Shown here: one piece after another, positions 9,241 to 17,362 of the stretch
Layout: each line of letters opens with the position of its first letter
How positions within the stretch are numbered: position 1 is the stretch's first letter
Source of the DNA: Mycobacterium sp.
Lineage (GTDB): Bacteria; Actinomycetota; Actinomycetes; Mycobacteriales; Mycobacteriaceae
Assembly (NCBI RefSeq): GCF_029961025.1
Contig: NZ_JASBVP010000004.1
Span: forward strand, 124,001 to 188,000
Length of the DNA: 64,000 bases
Direction: 5' to 3'
Notes under the pieces: model-generated
The model's database searches: none
Seen by the model: only the letters and a program-made list of their open reading frames with translations
What the model was told of the DNA's origin: nothing
Position numbers and translations under genes: made by a program

Positions 9241-10341
9241 ATGGTGATTACGGGCAAGGCGGCGGTGCTCTGCGACAAGAGGGGGTCGTTTGGCGTTCAA
9301 GACGTCCAGATCGGTGATCCGCGTCCGGATGAGGTGCTGGTGCGCACCGTGGCCAGCGGGATTTGTCACACCGATTTAAGTGTTCGCGACCAGGTGCTTC
9401 CCCCGGGCCCGCCGGTCATTTTAGGGCATGAAGGGGCCGGGGTTGTGGAGGCGGTTGGCTCCGAGGTGCGTTCGCTAGCGGTGGGTGACCATGTGGTGCT
9501 GGCCCCGTTGTGGTGCGGTGTGTGCCGCAATTGTCTGGTTGGTCATCCGATGAATTGTGATTCTTTTATGGCGCTGAACTTCGGTGGGCGCCGCGCCGAT
9601 GGTTCCACGGCGTATCGGGACCGTGACGGCGGTGCGCTCAATGGGCACTTTTTCGGCCAGTCCTCGTTTAGCAGTCACATGGTGGTGGCCGAACGCAGCA
9701 CGGTCAAGGTCTCTGAGCAAGCACCACTGGAGTTGCTGGGGCCGTTGGGTTGTGGGCTGCAAACCGGTGCGGGTGCGGTGCTTAATGCGCTGGCGCCGCC
9801 GGTGGGGGCCAGCATCGTGGTGTTCGGGGCGGGGGCGGTCGGGTTAGCGGCCGTCATGGGTGCGGTGATCGCCGGGTGTGACCCGATCATCGCGGTTGAC
9901 CTCAACACTTCGCGACTAGACATGGCCGTGGAATTGGGGGCCACCCACGCCGTGAAGGCCTCCGATGAGGCCCTGGCCCGGATTCGGGATATCACCGGCG
10001 GGGGAGCGGATTTCGCGTTGGATGCCGTCGGGTTGCCGGCGACTTTGCGTCAGGCCGTCGATGCGCTCAACGTCGGTGGCACCGCCGGGCTGGTCGGCGC
10101 CAACGCCATCGGCAGTGAGGTGTCATTGGATCTGGTGAATCTGTTGTTCGGGCGCACGGTCAAAGGGATCGTGGAGGGCGACAGCGTGCCCAGCCTGTTT
10201 ATTCCCCATCTGGTCGATTTGCACCTGCGCGGCCGATTCCCGCTCGACAAAATCATTCAACGCTACCCGTTTACCGACATCAACACCGCCATCGCGGACG
10301 CCGAAGCTAGCCGCACCATCAAACCGGTGTTGATCTACTAA
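9241..10341 (+). CDS. Aryl-alcohol dehydrogenase, zinc-dependent (XylB-like)
   Basis: Medium-chain zinc alcohol dehydrogenase of 366 aa, the length typical of benzyl-alcohol dehydrogenases. The catalytic-zinc region is GICHTDLS and GHEGAGVVEAVG. The structural zinc cysteines lie in CGVCRNCLVGHPMNC, and the Rossmann motif is VFGAGAVGLAAV. AAAGGAG immediately precedes ATG 9241; GTG 9244 is an alternative start. The reading frame stays open upstream inside the aldehyde dehydrogenase gene, but that part is not coding. It should oxidise the benzylic alcohol made by the adjacent membrane monooxygenase and hand the aldehyde to the upstream gene product. Confidence 0.86.
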   Translation: MVITGKAAVLCDKRGSFGVQDVQIGDPRPDEVLVRTVASGICHTDLSVRDQVLPPGPPVILGHEGAGVVEAVGSEVRSLAVGDHVVLAPLWCGVCRNCLVGHPMNCDSFMALNFGGRRADGSTAYRDRDGGALNGHFFGQSSFSSHMVVAERSTVKVSEQAPLELLGPLGCGLQTGAGAVLNALAPPVGASIVVFGAGAVGLAAVMGAVIAGCDPIIAVDLNTSRLDMAVELGATHAVKASDEALARIRDITGGGADFALDAVGLPATLRQAVDALNVGGTAGLVGANAIGSEVSLDLVNLLFGRTVKGIVEGDSVPSLFIPHLVDLHLRGRFPLDKIIQRYPFTDINTAIADAEASRTIKPVLIY

Positions 10342-10383
10342 CCATCACCCGTGCGGATTCCGCTACAAGAAAGGAGTAGCAAG

Positions 10384-11517
10384 GTGGATGCGCTGCGATA
10401 TTACCTGGTCAGCCTGGTCTCCGGGGTGGCCCTGGCTGGACTGTGGCTGGGAGGTGGCTGGGTGTGGGCCGGCATCGCAACCTTCCCGATCCTGATGTTC
10501 TTAGACATCGTGTTGCCCGCCGACCACAAGGTCCGCAACATCCGGGTACCGTGGCTGGCCGAGGTGCCGCTGTATTTGCATCTGCCCCTCCTGGCGGCGT
10601 TGTGGGCACTGTTCGCGCTGCGACTGGGTGCCTGGACGGGCCACACCACGGTGGCGTTGCCGGGCGGCACGGTCGGCGCGGCCGGGGTCGTCGGCATGGT
10701 GTTGTCGGTGGGATGGATCGGCGCGGTTCCCAACCTGCCGATCGCCCACGAGCTGATGCACCGGCGAGCGTTGTTTCCGCGGGCCGTGGCTAAGGTCTAC
10801 AGCACCGTCTACCTGGATCCCAACCGCGACGTGGGGCACAAGCTCACCCACCACCTCGACTTGTGCACCGAGAAAGACAGTGATACTCCCAGACGCGGGC
10901 AGAGCATCTACGCGTTCATGTGGCAGGCGTCCTACGGGGCGTGGAAGGACGGCGTCGTCACCTCGGTGACCTCCCTGCGCAAGCGCGACTTGTCGGTCTT
11001 TCATCCGAAGAACGCGGTGTACCTGGAACTCGGGCTGTTGGCGCTGCTGTTTGCGGCGGTGTATGCCGTCGCCGGGCCGGCGGGACTGGTGCCCGCCGCC
11101 GCCGCGATGGTCTTTTCCAAGTTGCTGGTGGAGGGCTTTAACTATCTGCAGCACTATGGCCTGGTCCGGGTGCCGGGCTCGCCGATCCAGTTGCAGCACG
11201 CCTGGAACCACCTCGGGGCGATCATCCGTCCGCTGGGTGTGGAGATCACCACCCACATCGAGCACCACCTCGACAGCCGGTATAAATACCACGAGCTGAA
11301 ACCCCGCCCGGAGGCGCCACAAATGCCCAGTGCGTTTCTGTGCTTCGTGTGCGCCCTCATCCCGCCGCTGTGGGAACGCCTGATCGCCCAGCCGCGGTTA
11401 CGGCACTGGGATGAGCATTTTGCCTCCCCGGCCGAAAAGGAGCTGGCGATGGCGGCGAACCGCAAGGCCGGCTGGCCCCAGTGGCAGGCCACGTCGAAGG
11501 CGTCGCAGCGGGCGTAG
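10384..11517 (+). CDS. XylM/CymA-like membrane di-iron aryl-methyl monooxygenase
   Basis: Integral-membrane, non-heme di-iron hydroxylase (377 aa) of the AlkB/XylM family. It hydroxylates a methyl group on an aromatic ring. Histidine boxes are HELMH (122-126), GHKLTHH (151-157), NYLQHYGL and HIEHH, and several hydrophobic spans flank them. The start is GTG 10384, seven bases after AAAGGAG; an upstream in-frame GTG at 10351 has no Shine-Dalgarno. Its electron donor is probably the XylA-like reductase at 2511-3578. The family covers xylene, p-cymene and alkane hydroxylases, so the substrate is inferred from the aryl-alcohol and aryl-aldehyde dehydrogenase neighbours. Confidence 0.86.
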   Translation: MDALRYYLVSLVSGVALAGLWLGGGWVWAGIATFPILMFLDIVLPADHKVRNIRVPWLAEVPLYLHLPLLAALWALFALRLGAWTGHTTVALPGGTVGAAGVVGMVLSVGWIGAVPNLPIAHELMHRRALFPRAVAKVYSTVYLDPNRDVGHKLTHHLDLCTEKDSDTPRRGQSIYAFMWQASYGAWKDGVVTSVTSLRKRDLSVFHPKNAVYLELGLLALLFAAVYAVAGPAGLVPAAAAMVFSKLLVEGFNYLQHYGLVRVPGSPIQLQHAWNHLGAIIRPLGVEITTHIEHHLDSRYKYHELKPRPEAPQMPSAFLCFVCALIPPLWERLIAQPRLRHWDEHFASPAEKELAMAANRKAGWPQWQATSKASQRA

Positions 11518-11532
11518 CGGTCCGCGCTGAGC

Positions 11533-11571
11533 GGCCGGCCGGCTTGCCCGGAGGGCCGGCCGGTTGCCCGG
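11533..11571. repeat. GC-rich direct repeat after the hydroxylase gene
   Basis: Two adjacent copies of GGCCGGCCGG(C)TTGCCCGG at 11533-11551 and 11554-11571 follow the hydroxylase stop codon. Each copy contains a self-complementary GGCCGGCC, so the transcript could fold into a strong hairpin. It may separate the upstream trio from the dioxygenase genes. There is no T-tract, so it is not a classical terminator. Confidence 0.5.
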
Positions 11572-11621
11572 CGTCAAGGGGTGCCGCGTAGTCTTCGGAG
11601 TTCGGGAAAGAGTGGCGGATC

Positions 11622-12887
11622 ATGAGTACGGCTGCAACGCAGCTCATTGTCGACGACCCGGACAATGGCGTGTTTCGCGTGCATCGCTCGGCGCTGACCT
11701 CACCGCAGATTTTCGAAGCGGAACGCGACCTGGTCTTCGACCGCTGCTGGTTATATCTGGGGCACGAGTCGGAGGTCGCCGCTCCGGGTGATTTCGTGAG
11801 ACGCGCGGTAGCGGGGCGGCCGCTGATCTTCGTGCGCAGCGCTAAAACCGGGCAGATCCGGGCTTTTCACAACACCTGCCCGCATCGGGGCGCACTGGTG
11901 TGTCGCACCGATTCGGGCAACGGCAAGGTGTTTCAATGTTTCTACCACGCGTGGTCGTTCAACACCGACGGTGAACTGATCGGTGTGCCCGACCGCCAAG
12001 GCTACGGTCCGGCGTTCCGCGCCGAGGAGATGGGCCTGCAGCCCGTGGCCGGGCTGGAGTCCTATCGCGGCTTCGTGTTCGTCACCTTCAATACCAGCGC
12101 CGAGAGCCTCGTCGACTATCTGGCGGGGGCCCGCGACTACCTCGATTTGATCGTCGACGAATCGGAGTCGGGGTGGGAGATTCTCAAAGGATCCAACCAG
12201 TACTCCATCAACGCCAACTGGAAGCTTCTGGTGGAGAACAGTATTGACGGCTACCACGCGGTGCCCACCCACGATACTTATATGAAGTACCTGAGCTCCA
12301 TGAATATTCGGGTGGCCGGCGGGCTCTCCGGGCGGGGCCGGGCATTGGGTCACGGGCATGCCGTGATGGAATACAAGGCACCATGGGGCCGGCCGATCGC
12401 AAAATGGGAGAAGCAATTCGGTGAGCAGTCCCGCCCCGAAATCGAGAGACTCCGGGACCGGCTCGTCGAAGTGTACGGTGCTGAACGCGCAGAAAGGATG
12501 GCAGAAAACAACCGGAACTTGTTCATCTACCCGAACCTCATCGTCAACGACATCCAGGCGGTCACCGTGCGCACTTTCATGCCCACCGCCGCGGATCACA
12601 TGGAGGTCAGCGCCTGGCACCTTGCCCCGAAAACGGAAATACCGCAAGCACGGGCGCTGCGGCTGGAAAGTTTTCTGAGCTTTCTCGGCCCGGGGGGCCT
12701 GGCCACGCCCGACGACATCGAGGCCCTCGAGTCCTGCCAGGACGGGTTTCGCAGCGGCGGGGTCGAGTGGAACGATATTTCCCGTGGGATGACGCGTGAA
12801 CCCCAGGCCACCGACGAGGAGCAGATGCGGGCGTTCTGGCGGCAGTGGCGCAAACAGCTCAGCCCGCAGCGGGAGGTGGTGGTATGA
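11622..12887 (+). CDS. Rieske aromatic-acid dioxygenase alpha subunit (p-cumate/toluate type)
   Basis: Second ring-hydroxylating oxygenase alpha subunit, 421 aa and distinct from BenA. Rieske ligands are Cys86/His88 (CPHRG) and Cys106/His109 (CFYHAW). The mononuclear iron site is Asp209, His212 and His217 (NSIDGYHAVPTH). The C-terminal GLATPDDIEALESCQ and EWNDISRGM segments place it in the benzoate/cumate/halobenzoate branch. With the oxidation module just upstream, the best guess is p-cumate 2,3-dioxygenase or a close relative. No ferredoxin or reductase gene accompanies it, so it must borrow one, possibly BenC. Its stop overlaps the beta-subunit start by four bases. Confidence 0.83.
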   Translation: MSTAATQLIVDDPDNGVFRVHRSALTSPQIFEAERDLVFDRCWLYLGHESEVAAPGDFVRRAVAGRPLIFVRSAKTGQIRAFHNTCPHRGALVCRTDSGNGKVFQCFYHAWSFNTDGELIGVPDRQGYGPAFRAEEMGLQPVAGLESYRGFVFVTFNTSAESLVDYLAGARDYLDLIVDESESGWEILKGSNQYSINANWKLLVENSIDGYHAVPTHDTYMKYLSSMNIRVAGGLSGRGRALGHGHAVMEYKAPWGRPIAKWEKQFGEQSRPEIERLRDRLVEVYGAERAERMAENNRNLFIYPNLIVNDIQAVTVRTFMPTAADHMEVSAWHLAPKTEIPQARALRLESFLSFLGPGGLATPDDIEALESCQDGFRSGGVEWNDISRGMTREPQATDEEQMRAFWRQWRKQLSPQREVVV

Positions 12888-13405
12888 CACTCGAACAAGA
12901 GGCCGCGGAGCTTGATGCCGACGCTGCCCCGGTGCAGCGCGGTGACGTTGAAGATCTGCTCTACCTTGAGGCGCAGTTGCTCGACGAGTGGCGCCTGGAC
13001 GAATGGGCAGCGCTTTACACCGAGGACGCCCACTACGTCATCCCAGCCAACGACCTGCCCGATCCGGACCCGGATCGTGACCTGGTGCTAGTCAACGACA
13101 ACAAGTTCCGGCTATTGGCCCGGGTGGAACGGCTCAAGAGCCGCAAAGCACACCGCGAATACCCCCATGCGATCACCCGCCACCAGGTCAGCAATGTGCG
13201 CATCCTCGATCAATCGGGCGGGGAGATCGTCGCCACCGCGTATTTCACGGTATGGCGCTTTCGCAACGGCCGCGACGACCACTACGTCGGGCGCTACGAC
13301 TATCGGCTGCGCCGCACCGACGGGATCCTGCGGATCTGCTACAAGCGGGCGGTCATGGACATGACGGTGCTGCGGCCCGCCGGCGCCGTGAGCATCATTC
13401 TGTGA
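12884..13405 (+). CDS. Rieske aromatic-acid dioxygenase beta subunit
   Basis: Small subunit (173 aa) of the oxygenase encoded just upstream. It has the beta-subunit pattern of an acidic N-terminal helix (DLLYLEAQLLDEWRLDEW), ALYTEDAHYVIP, a central ITRHQVSNVRI strand and RYDYRLRRTDGILRI near the C-terminus. ATG 12884 lies within the alpha stop (ATGA), which fixes the start and implies coupled translation. Its stop in turn overlaps the GTG of the dehydrogenase gene. It differs clearly from the BenB encoded at 488-1012, so each oxygenase has its own pair. Confidence 0.85.
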   Translation: MTLEQEAAELDADAAPVQRGDVEDLLYLEAQLLDEWRLDEWAALYTEDAHYVIPANDLPDPDPDRDLVLVNDNKFRLLARVERLKSRKAHREYPHAITRHQVSNVRILDQSGGEIVATAYFTVWRFRNGRDDHYVGRYDYRLRRTDGILRICYKRAVMDMTVLRPAGAVSIIL

Positions 13406-14187
13406 ACGCCGGCCGCCTTGCCGGGCGGCGCGCCGTGATCACCGGCGGCGCGACCGGGATCGGATTCGGGGTGGCCTGTCGGTTCCTTGCCGAGGGGGCC
13501 GCGGTGTTGCTCGCCGGCCCCGACGACGCGGCGATGGCCGCTGCGCTGCCCCGCCTGTCAGCTATTGATTCCCAGCAGGTGGTGGCCGGGCATGTCGATG
13601 ACCTGAGCCGCCCTGGGGCGGGAGAGCGACTGGTGGACGCTGCCCTAAAAGAGCTGGGCGGCATCGACATTCTCGTCAACAACGCCGGCGGTGGGGTGAT
13701 CACCGCAACCCGTCACCACACCGATGAGACGATCCGGCGCACCATTGACAACAATCTGTGGACCACGCTCAACTGCACGCTGGCCGTGCTTCCTCACATG
13801 GTTTCGGCCCGCTACGGGCGGGTGGTCAATATCGGCGCCGAATCGGTGCGCAACGGCCTGAACGGACACGCGATTTACAACGCCGCCAAGGGCGGTGTCC
13901 ATGCGTTTGCGGTGGGTTTGGCCCGCGAATACGCCACCAGCGGCATCACTTTCAACACGGTGGCCCCGTCTTACACCCTCACCCCGGAAATCGGAGCGGC
14001 CCTGGCCGACGGGACGATCCCTGAGGAATTCCGGTCGATCACCGACATCGCGGTCAACCTTATCCCGATGCGACGTCCGGCAACGGTCGAGGAAGTCGCA
14101 GCCGCAGTGCTTTTCCTGGCGTCCGAGGAGGCCAGCTTCATCACCGGGCAAGTGCTCAGTGTCAACGGCGGAAGCAGCATGGGCTGA
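13402..14187 (+). CDS. cis-Dihydrodiol dehydrogenase (short-chain dehydrogenase)
   Basis: SDR-family oxidoreductase of 261 aa. Motifs are TGGATGIGFG (cofactor), NNAGGG, a serine in NIGAESVRNG and the catalytic YNAAK. The C-terminal FITGQVLSVNGGSSMG is the common SDR ending. GTG 13402 overlaps the beta-subunit stop (GTGA). By position it should rearomatise the dihydrodiol from the preceding dioxygenase to a catechol-type carboxylate (CmtB/BenD role). Its last 26 bases overlap the 3' end of the convergent bisC-like gene. Confidence 0.8.
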   Translation: MNAGRLAGRRAVITGGATGIGFGVACRFLAEGAAVLLAGPDDAAMAAALPRLSAIDSQQVVAGHVDDLSRPGAGERLVDAALKELGGIDILVNNAGGGVITATRHHTDETIRRTIDNNLWTTLNCTLAVLPHMVSARYGRVVNIGAESVRNGLNGHAIYNAAKGGVHAFAVGLAREYATSGITFNTVAPSYTLTPEIGAALADGTIPEEFRSITDIAVNLIPMRRPATVEEVAAAVLFLASEEASFITGQVLSVNGGSSMG

Positions 14188-16522
14188 GCGGGTTCACGGC
14201 GGGCGGTTCGTGCGCGCGCAGCGGGGGCAGTTCGCCGGTGAACTTCTCGATTTGGACCAGGACGTGCTGGCCGGTGCAGCCGTGTGCCAAGGCCGAGGTT
14301 CCGCAGTCGTTGGTCAGCACGTTGGGATTGCCGTGCACGCACATCGAATCCGGGTCCGCCGGGTCGGCGGGATCAAACCACGCTCCGGTGGCCAGCTGCA
14401 CCACCTGCGGCCGCAGATTCTCGTCGATCACGACACCCGCCAGGCAGGCACCCCGGTCGTTGAACACCCGCACGATGTCGCCATCGCTGAGCCCGCGGGC
14501 GTCAGCGTCGACGGGATGTATCCGGATCGGCTCTCGCCCATGGATTTTCGAGGCCATGCTGGCGCCCCCGTGATCGAGCTGGCTGTGCAGCCGGGTGCCC
14601 GGCTGGTTGGCGATCAGATGCAGCGGAAACAACCGGGCCCGTGGACCGCCCAGCCACTCGGTGGGCTCATACCACTTGGCATGGCCCGCACAATCCGGCA
14701 GGGCGAAGCCGTCGATCGTCGTCGAGAAAATCTCGATGCGCCCGCTGGGGGTGCCCAACGGATAGGCGTCGGGATCGGAGCGGAAATCGGCCAGCATCGT
14801 CACACCCGTTCTGGTGGGCAGCTGCAGCTGGCCGACGCGCCAGAATTCAGCAAATGATGGCACCGGGAAGTGCTGTTCGGCCGACCATTTGGTGTAGAGG
14901 TGTTCCAGCCACTCGTGGGCGCTGCGGCCCTCGGTGAATTGCTCACCGAACCCCAGCCGGTGGGCAAGCCCCGCGAAGGTGTCGTAGTCGTCGCGGGCGT
15001 TCGCATACCGCGGCACCAGCGCCTTCATCGCGACCAACCCGGGATCCGTGCTGCTGCCCGTGAAATCGTCACGCTCGAAGCTGGTGGTGGTGGGCACCAC
15101 GATGTCGGCGTGTTTGGCCATCGCGGTCCAAAATTGCTCGTGCACCACGATGGTGTCGACACGGGACAGCGCCCGGCGCAGCCGGGGCAGGTTCTGGTGA
15201 TGGTGGAAGGGGTTTCCCCCGGCCCAGTAGACGCACTTGATGTCGGGCAAATCCAGCAGCGTGCCGTTGTAGGCCAGCTGCCCCCCGGGCCGCTCCAGCA
15301 GTTCGGTGATCGCCGCCACCGGGATGAACTTGCGCACCGGGTTGGTTCCCTGCGGCAATGCCGGCAGCCGGCAGGCCAGCGGCGGGTTGCCGATGCCATT
15401 GCAGCCATAGCCATGCCCATATCCACCCCCGGGAAGCCCGATCTGGCCCAGCATCGCCGCCAGCGTGGCGCCCATCCACACGCTTTGCTCACCATGTTCG
15501 ATGCGCTGCAGCGACAGGCTGGTGGTGATCAGCGTTCTTCCATCGGCCATCCGGTGGGCCAAATCCCGCAGCTCGCCGGCGTCAAGTCCGGACAGCCCGG
15601 CGGCCCACCGGGGTGTCTTGGGCACCCCGTCGTCAGCGCCGAGCAGATAACGCTCGAAGCGCTCATATCCGGTGCAGTAGGTGTCGAGGAAGGCCCGGTC
15701 GGCCAGTGACTCGGTGGCCAGCACGTAGGCCAGCGCCAGCATGATCGCCACATCGGTGCCCGGAACCGGGGCAAGCCAGCGGCACCGGTCGCCCAGCGGG
15801 CCGGCGATCGCGGTGATGTCGTCGCGCAGCGGGCTGACCGATACCAGCCGGCCGCCGCGGGAGCGGTACCGGGTGAGGTAGTCGCGGTCGAGATGACGGG
15901 TGGCGCCGCCGGGCGTCACCGCGGTGTTCTTGAGTGGCAAGCCGCCGAACGCCACCAACAGGTCGGTGTGCTCGACGATGACGTCCCAGGTGGTGATGCC
16001 GGCCAGGGATTCGAAGAGCTCGGCGCCGAAGATATACGGAAAGATCACCTCGGAGGCGCCGGTGCTGTAGGTATGCCGGGATGCGGTGTATCCGCCCAGC
16101 AGATTGAGGAAGCGGTGGATCTGGCTTTGCGCGTGGTGAAACCTGCCGGCGCTGGCCCAGCCGTAGGAGCCGCCGTAAATCGCCTCGTTGCCGTGGCGCT
16201 CGACCACGCGGCGCAGTTCGGCGGCCAGTAAGTCGAGCAGCTCGTCCCAGCTGACCTCGACGAACTCGTCGGCGCCGCGCGCCGGACTGGGTCCCGGACC
16301 GTTCAGCAGCCACCCGCGCCGCACCGCGGGGTTGGCGATGCGGCAGCGATGCCGCACGGCACCGGGAAGATTCCGCAACTGCGGGGCCGGGTTGGGGTCA
16401 CCGCTCAGCGGAGTCACGGCCACGATGTCGCCATCGCGCACCCGTGCGGTGAACGCGCCCCAGTGGGTGGCCGACGTCAACTGCGGCGTCATCAATTCCG
16501 GCGTCATCAATTTCCGCGTCAT
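14162..16522 (-). CDS. bisC: Biotin-sulfoxide-reductase-like molybdopterin oxidoreductase
   Basis: Bis-MGD molybdoenzyme of the DMSO-reductase family, 786 aa from ATG 16522. The start region TSATHWGAF, SYGWASAG, the Mo-ligand serine in HTYSTGASE, TLAAMLGQIGLPGGG, CVYWAGGNPFHHHQ, AKHADIVVPTTTSFERDD and the C-terminal PNVLTNDCGTSALAHG closely follow E. coli BisC. The family reduces biotin or methionine sulfoxides. An in-frame extension to 16693 exists but lacks family similarity. Three 15-bp repeats at the N-terminus each begin with ATG, so the exact start is ambiguous. It converges on the dihydrodiol dehydrogenase. A link to aromatic catabolism is not evident. Confidence 0.85.
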   Translation of the reverse strand: MTRKLMTPELMTPQLTSATHWGAFTARVRDGDIVAVTPLSGDPNPAPQLRNLPGAVRHRCRIANPAVRRGWLLNGPGPSPARGADEFVEVSWDELLDLLAAELRRVVERHGNEAIYGGSYGWASAGRFHHAQSQIHRFLNLLGGYTASRHTYSTGASEVIFPYIFGAELFESLAGITTWDVIVEHTDLLVAFGGLPLKNTAVTPGGATRHLDRDYLTRYRSRGGRLVSVSPLRDDITAIAGPLGDRCRWLAPVPGTDVAIMLALAYVLATESLADRAFLDTYCTGYERFERYLLGADDGVPKTPRWAAGLSGLDAGELRDLAHRMADGRTLITTSLSLQRIEHGEQSVWMGATLAAMLGQIGLPGGGYGHGYGCNGIGNPPLACRLPALPQGTNPVRKFIPVAAITELLERPGGQLAYNGTLLDLPDIKCVYWAGGNPFHHHQNLPRLRRALSRVDTIVVHEQFWTAMAKHADIVVPTTTSFERDDFTGSSTDPGLVAMKALVPRYANARDDYDTFAGLAHRLGFGEQFTEGRSAHEWLEHLYTKWSAEQHFPVPSFAEFWRVGQLQLPTRTGVTMLADFRSDPDAYPLGTPSGRIEIFSTTIDGFALPDCAGHAKWYEPTEWLGGPRARLFPLHLIANQPGTRLHSQLDHGGASMASKIHGREPIRIHPVDADARGLSDGDIVRVFNDRGACLAGVVIDENLRPQVVQLATGAWFDPADPADPDSMCVHGNPNVLTNDCGTSALAHGCTGQHVLVQIEKFTGELPPLRAHEPPAVNPLSPCCFRR
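16478..16522 (-). repeat. Three tandem 15-bp repeats at the bisC start
   Basis: On the minus strand the units ATGACGCGGAAATTG, ATGACGCCGGAATTG and ATGACGCCGCAGTTG follow each other in frame. They encode MTRKL-MTPEL-MTPQL and offer three start codons. The pattern suggests slippage-type expansion in a non-conserved N-terminus. Confidence 0.75.
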
Positions 16523-16936
16523 TTCCCGCGTCGTTTCGCCGGGTTGACCGCACCAGGGGCCGGGCATGCCGGTGCCCGAACACCGGCCACCCGCGTCCCG
16601 GGCATCCCCGTGGGCTGAATCGGCTGCGCCCGTGCGACCGCTTCGGAACGGGGGCGACGCCGTTGCCCCCGATCGGTGCTCACGGCAACGCAATCCGATA
16701 CGCTCATCGCGCCTACGTTACGCCAAAAGACCCACAAGACCCCACAAGACGTGGTGAGACCGGCGCTTCGCCACCTGCTTAGCCACCTGAGGCGGCCAAC
16801 TCGCGGCGATGGATGAGGTTCGCATTTAGGGTGTTCCGTGGTGAGGAACGTCTCCGGTTGCCGCGCAGGCGCTCTGGCGACGATGGTGGCGTGGACCGGA
16901 CCGATTCCACGAGGGTGAAGGGAGCACATTCGCGCG
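16523..16936. other. Divergent intergenic region between bisC and the GlcG-like gene
   Basis: These 414 bases separate the leftward bisC gene from the rightward GlcG-like gene. Open frames on either strand look like GC-rich noise with no family features. The only clear signals are the palindrome at 16833-16849 and a short AAGACCC(C)ACA tandem at about 16730-16756. No RNA gene was recognised. Confidence 0.5.
16833..16849. promoter_or_regulatory. GTTCC-N7-GGAAC palindrome, copy 1 (perfect arms)
   Basis: GTTCC, seven bases, then GGAAC, located 88 bases before the GlcG-like start. The same 17-bp layout recurs upstream of other catabolic units in this window. Half-sites are 12 bases centre to centre, about one helical turn, which suits a dimeric winged-helix regulator such as the IclR proteins encoded here. 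Confidence 0.55.
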
Positions 16937-17362
16937 ATGGCTGAAGATGTCACGTCGTGGTCCTCGCTGACCATGGCAGGTGCGCGGCGGGTGATCGACG
17001 CCGCGGTCGCACACGCCGAACGCATCGGTGTGCCGGTGTGCGCGGCGGTGACCGATCGGGCCGGGAACCTGCTGGCCTACCTGAGGATGGATGGCGCTCC
17101 GCTGCTCTCCGAGCAACTCGCCCGCAATAAGGCCTACACGGTGACGGCCTTCAATGGACGGCCGACCCATCAGTGGTGGGACGCGATCGCCGACGACCCG
17201 GCGCTGCGCAACGGCATCGTGCACGCCGAGCGGTTGGTGATCTTCGGCGGCGGGGTGCCCATCCGGGTGGCCGGGGAACTCGTGGGCGCGATCGGGGTGT
17301 CCGGTGGTTCCGCCGAACAGGATCGCGAAATCGCCGACACCGGTGCGGGCGCTGTGGCCTGA
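16937..17362 (+). CDS. GlcG/HbpS-like (DUF336) heme-binding family protein
   Basis: Small 141-aa protein of the GlcG/HbpS family. Typical features are LTMAGARRVIDAAVAHAERIG, the CAAVTDRAGNLLAYLRMDGA strand pair, ARNKAYTVTAF and the glycine-rich IFGGGVPIRVAGELVGAIGVSGGSAEQD end. Family members bind heme or small ligands, and similar genes often sit inside aromatic and glycol catabolic operons, but their reaction is generally unclear. A GTTCC-N7-GGAAC palindrome precedes it. Its stop abuts the stop of the convergent IclR gene with no base between them. Confidence 0.75.
   Translation: MAEDVTSWSSLTMAGARRVIDAAVAHAERIGVPVCAAVTDRAGNLLAYLRMDGAPLLSEQLARNKAYTVTAFNGRPTHQWWDAIADDPALRNGIVHAERLVIFGGGVPIRVAGELVGAIGVSGGSAEQDREIADTGAGAVA

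Noticed and set aside
11533..11571. Rho-independent terminator after the XylM-like gene
   Set aside because: The GC-rich repeats could fold, but there is no following T-tract and the downstream genes continue in the same direction.
16523..16693. 57-residue N-terminal extension of the bisC-like protein
   Set aside because: No similarity to the family, no Tat-type signal with a twin Arg and hydrophobic stretch, and no ribosome site; BisC-like sequence begins after the triple repeat.
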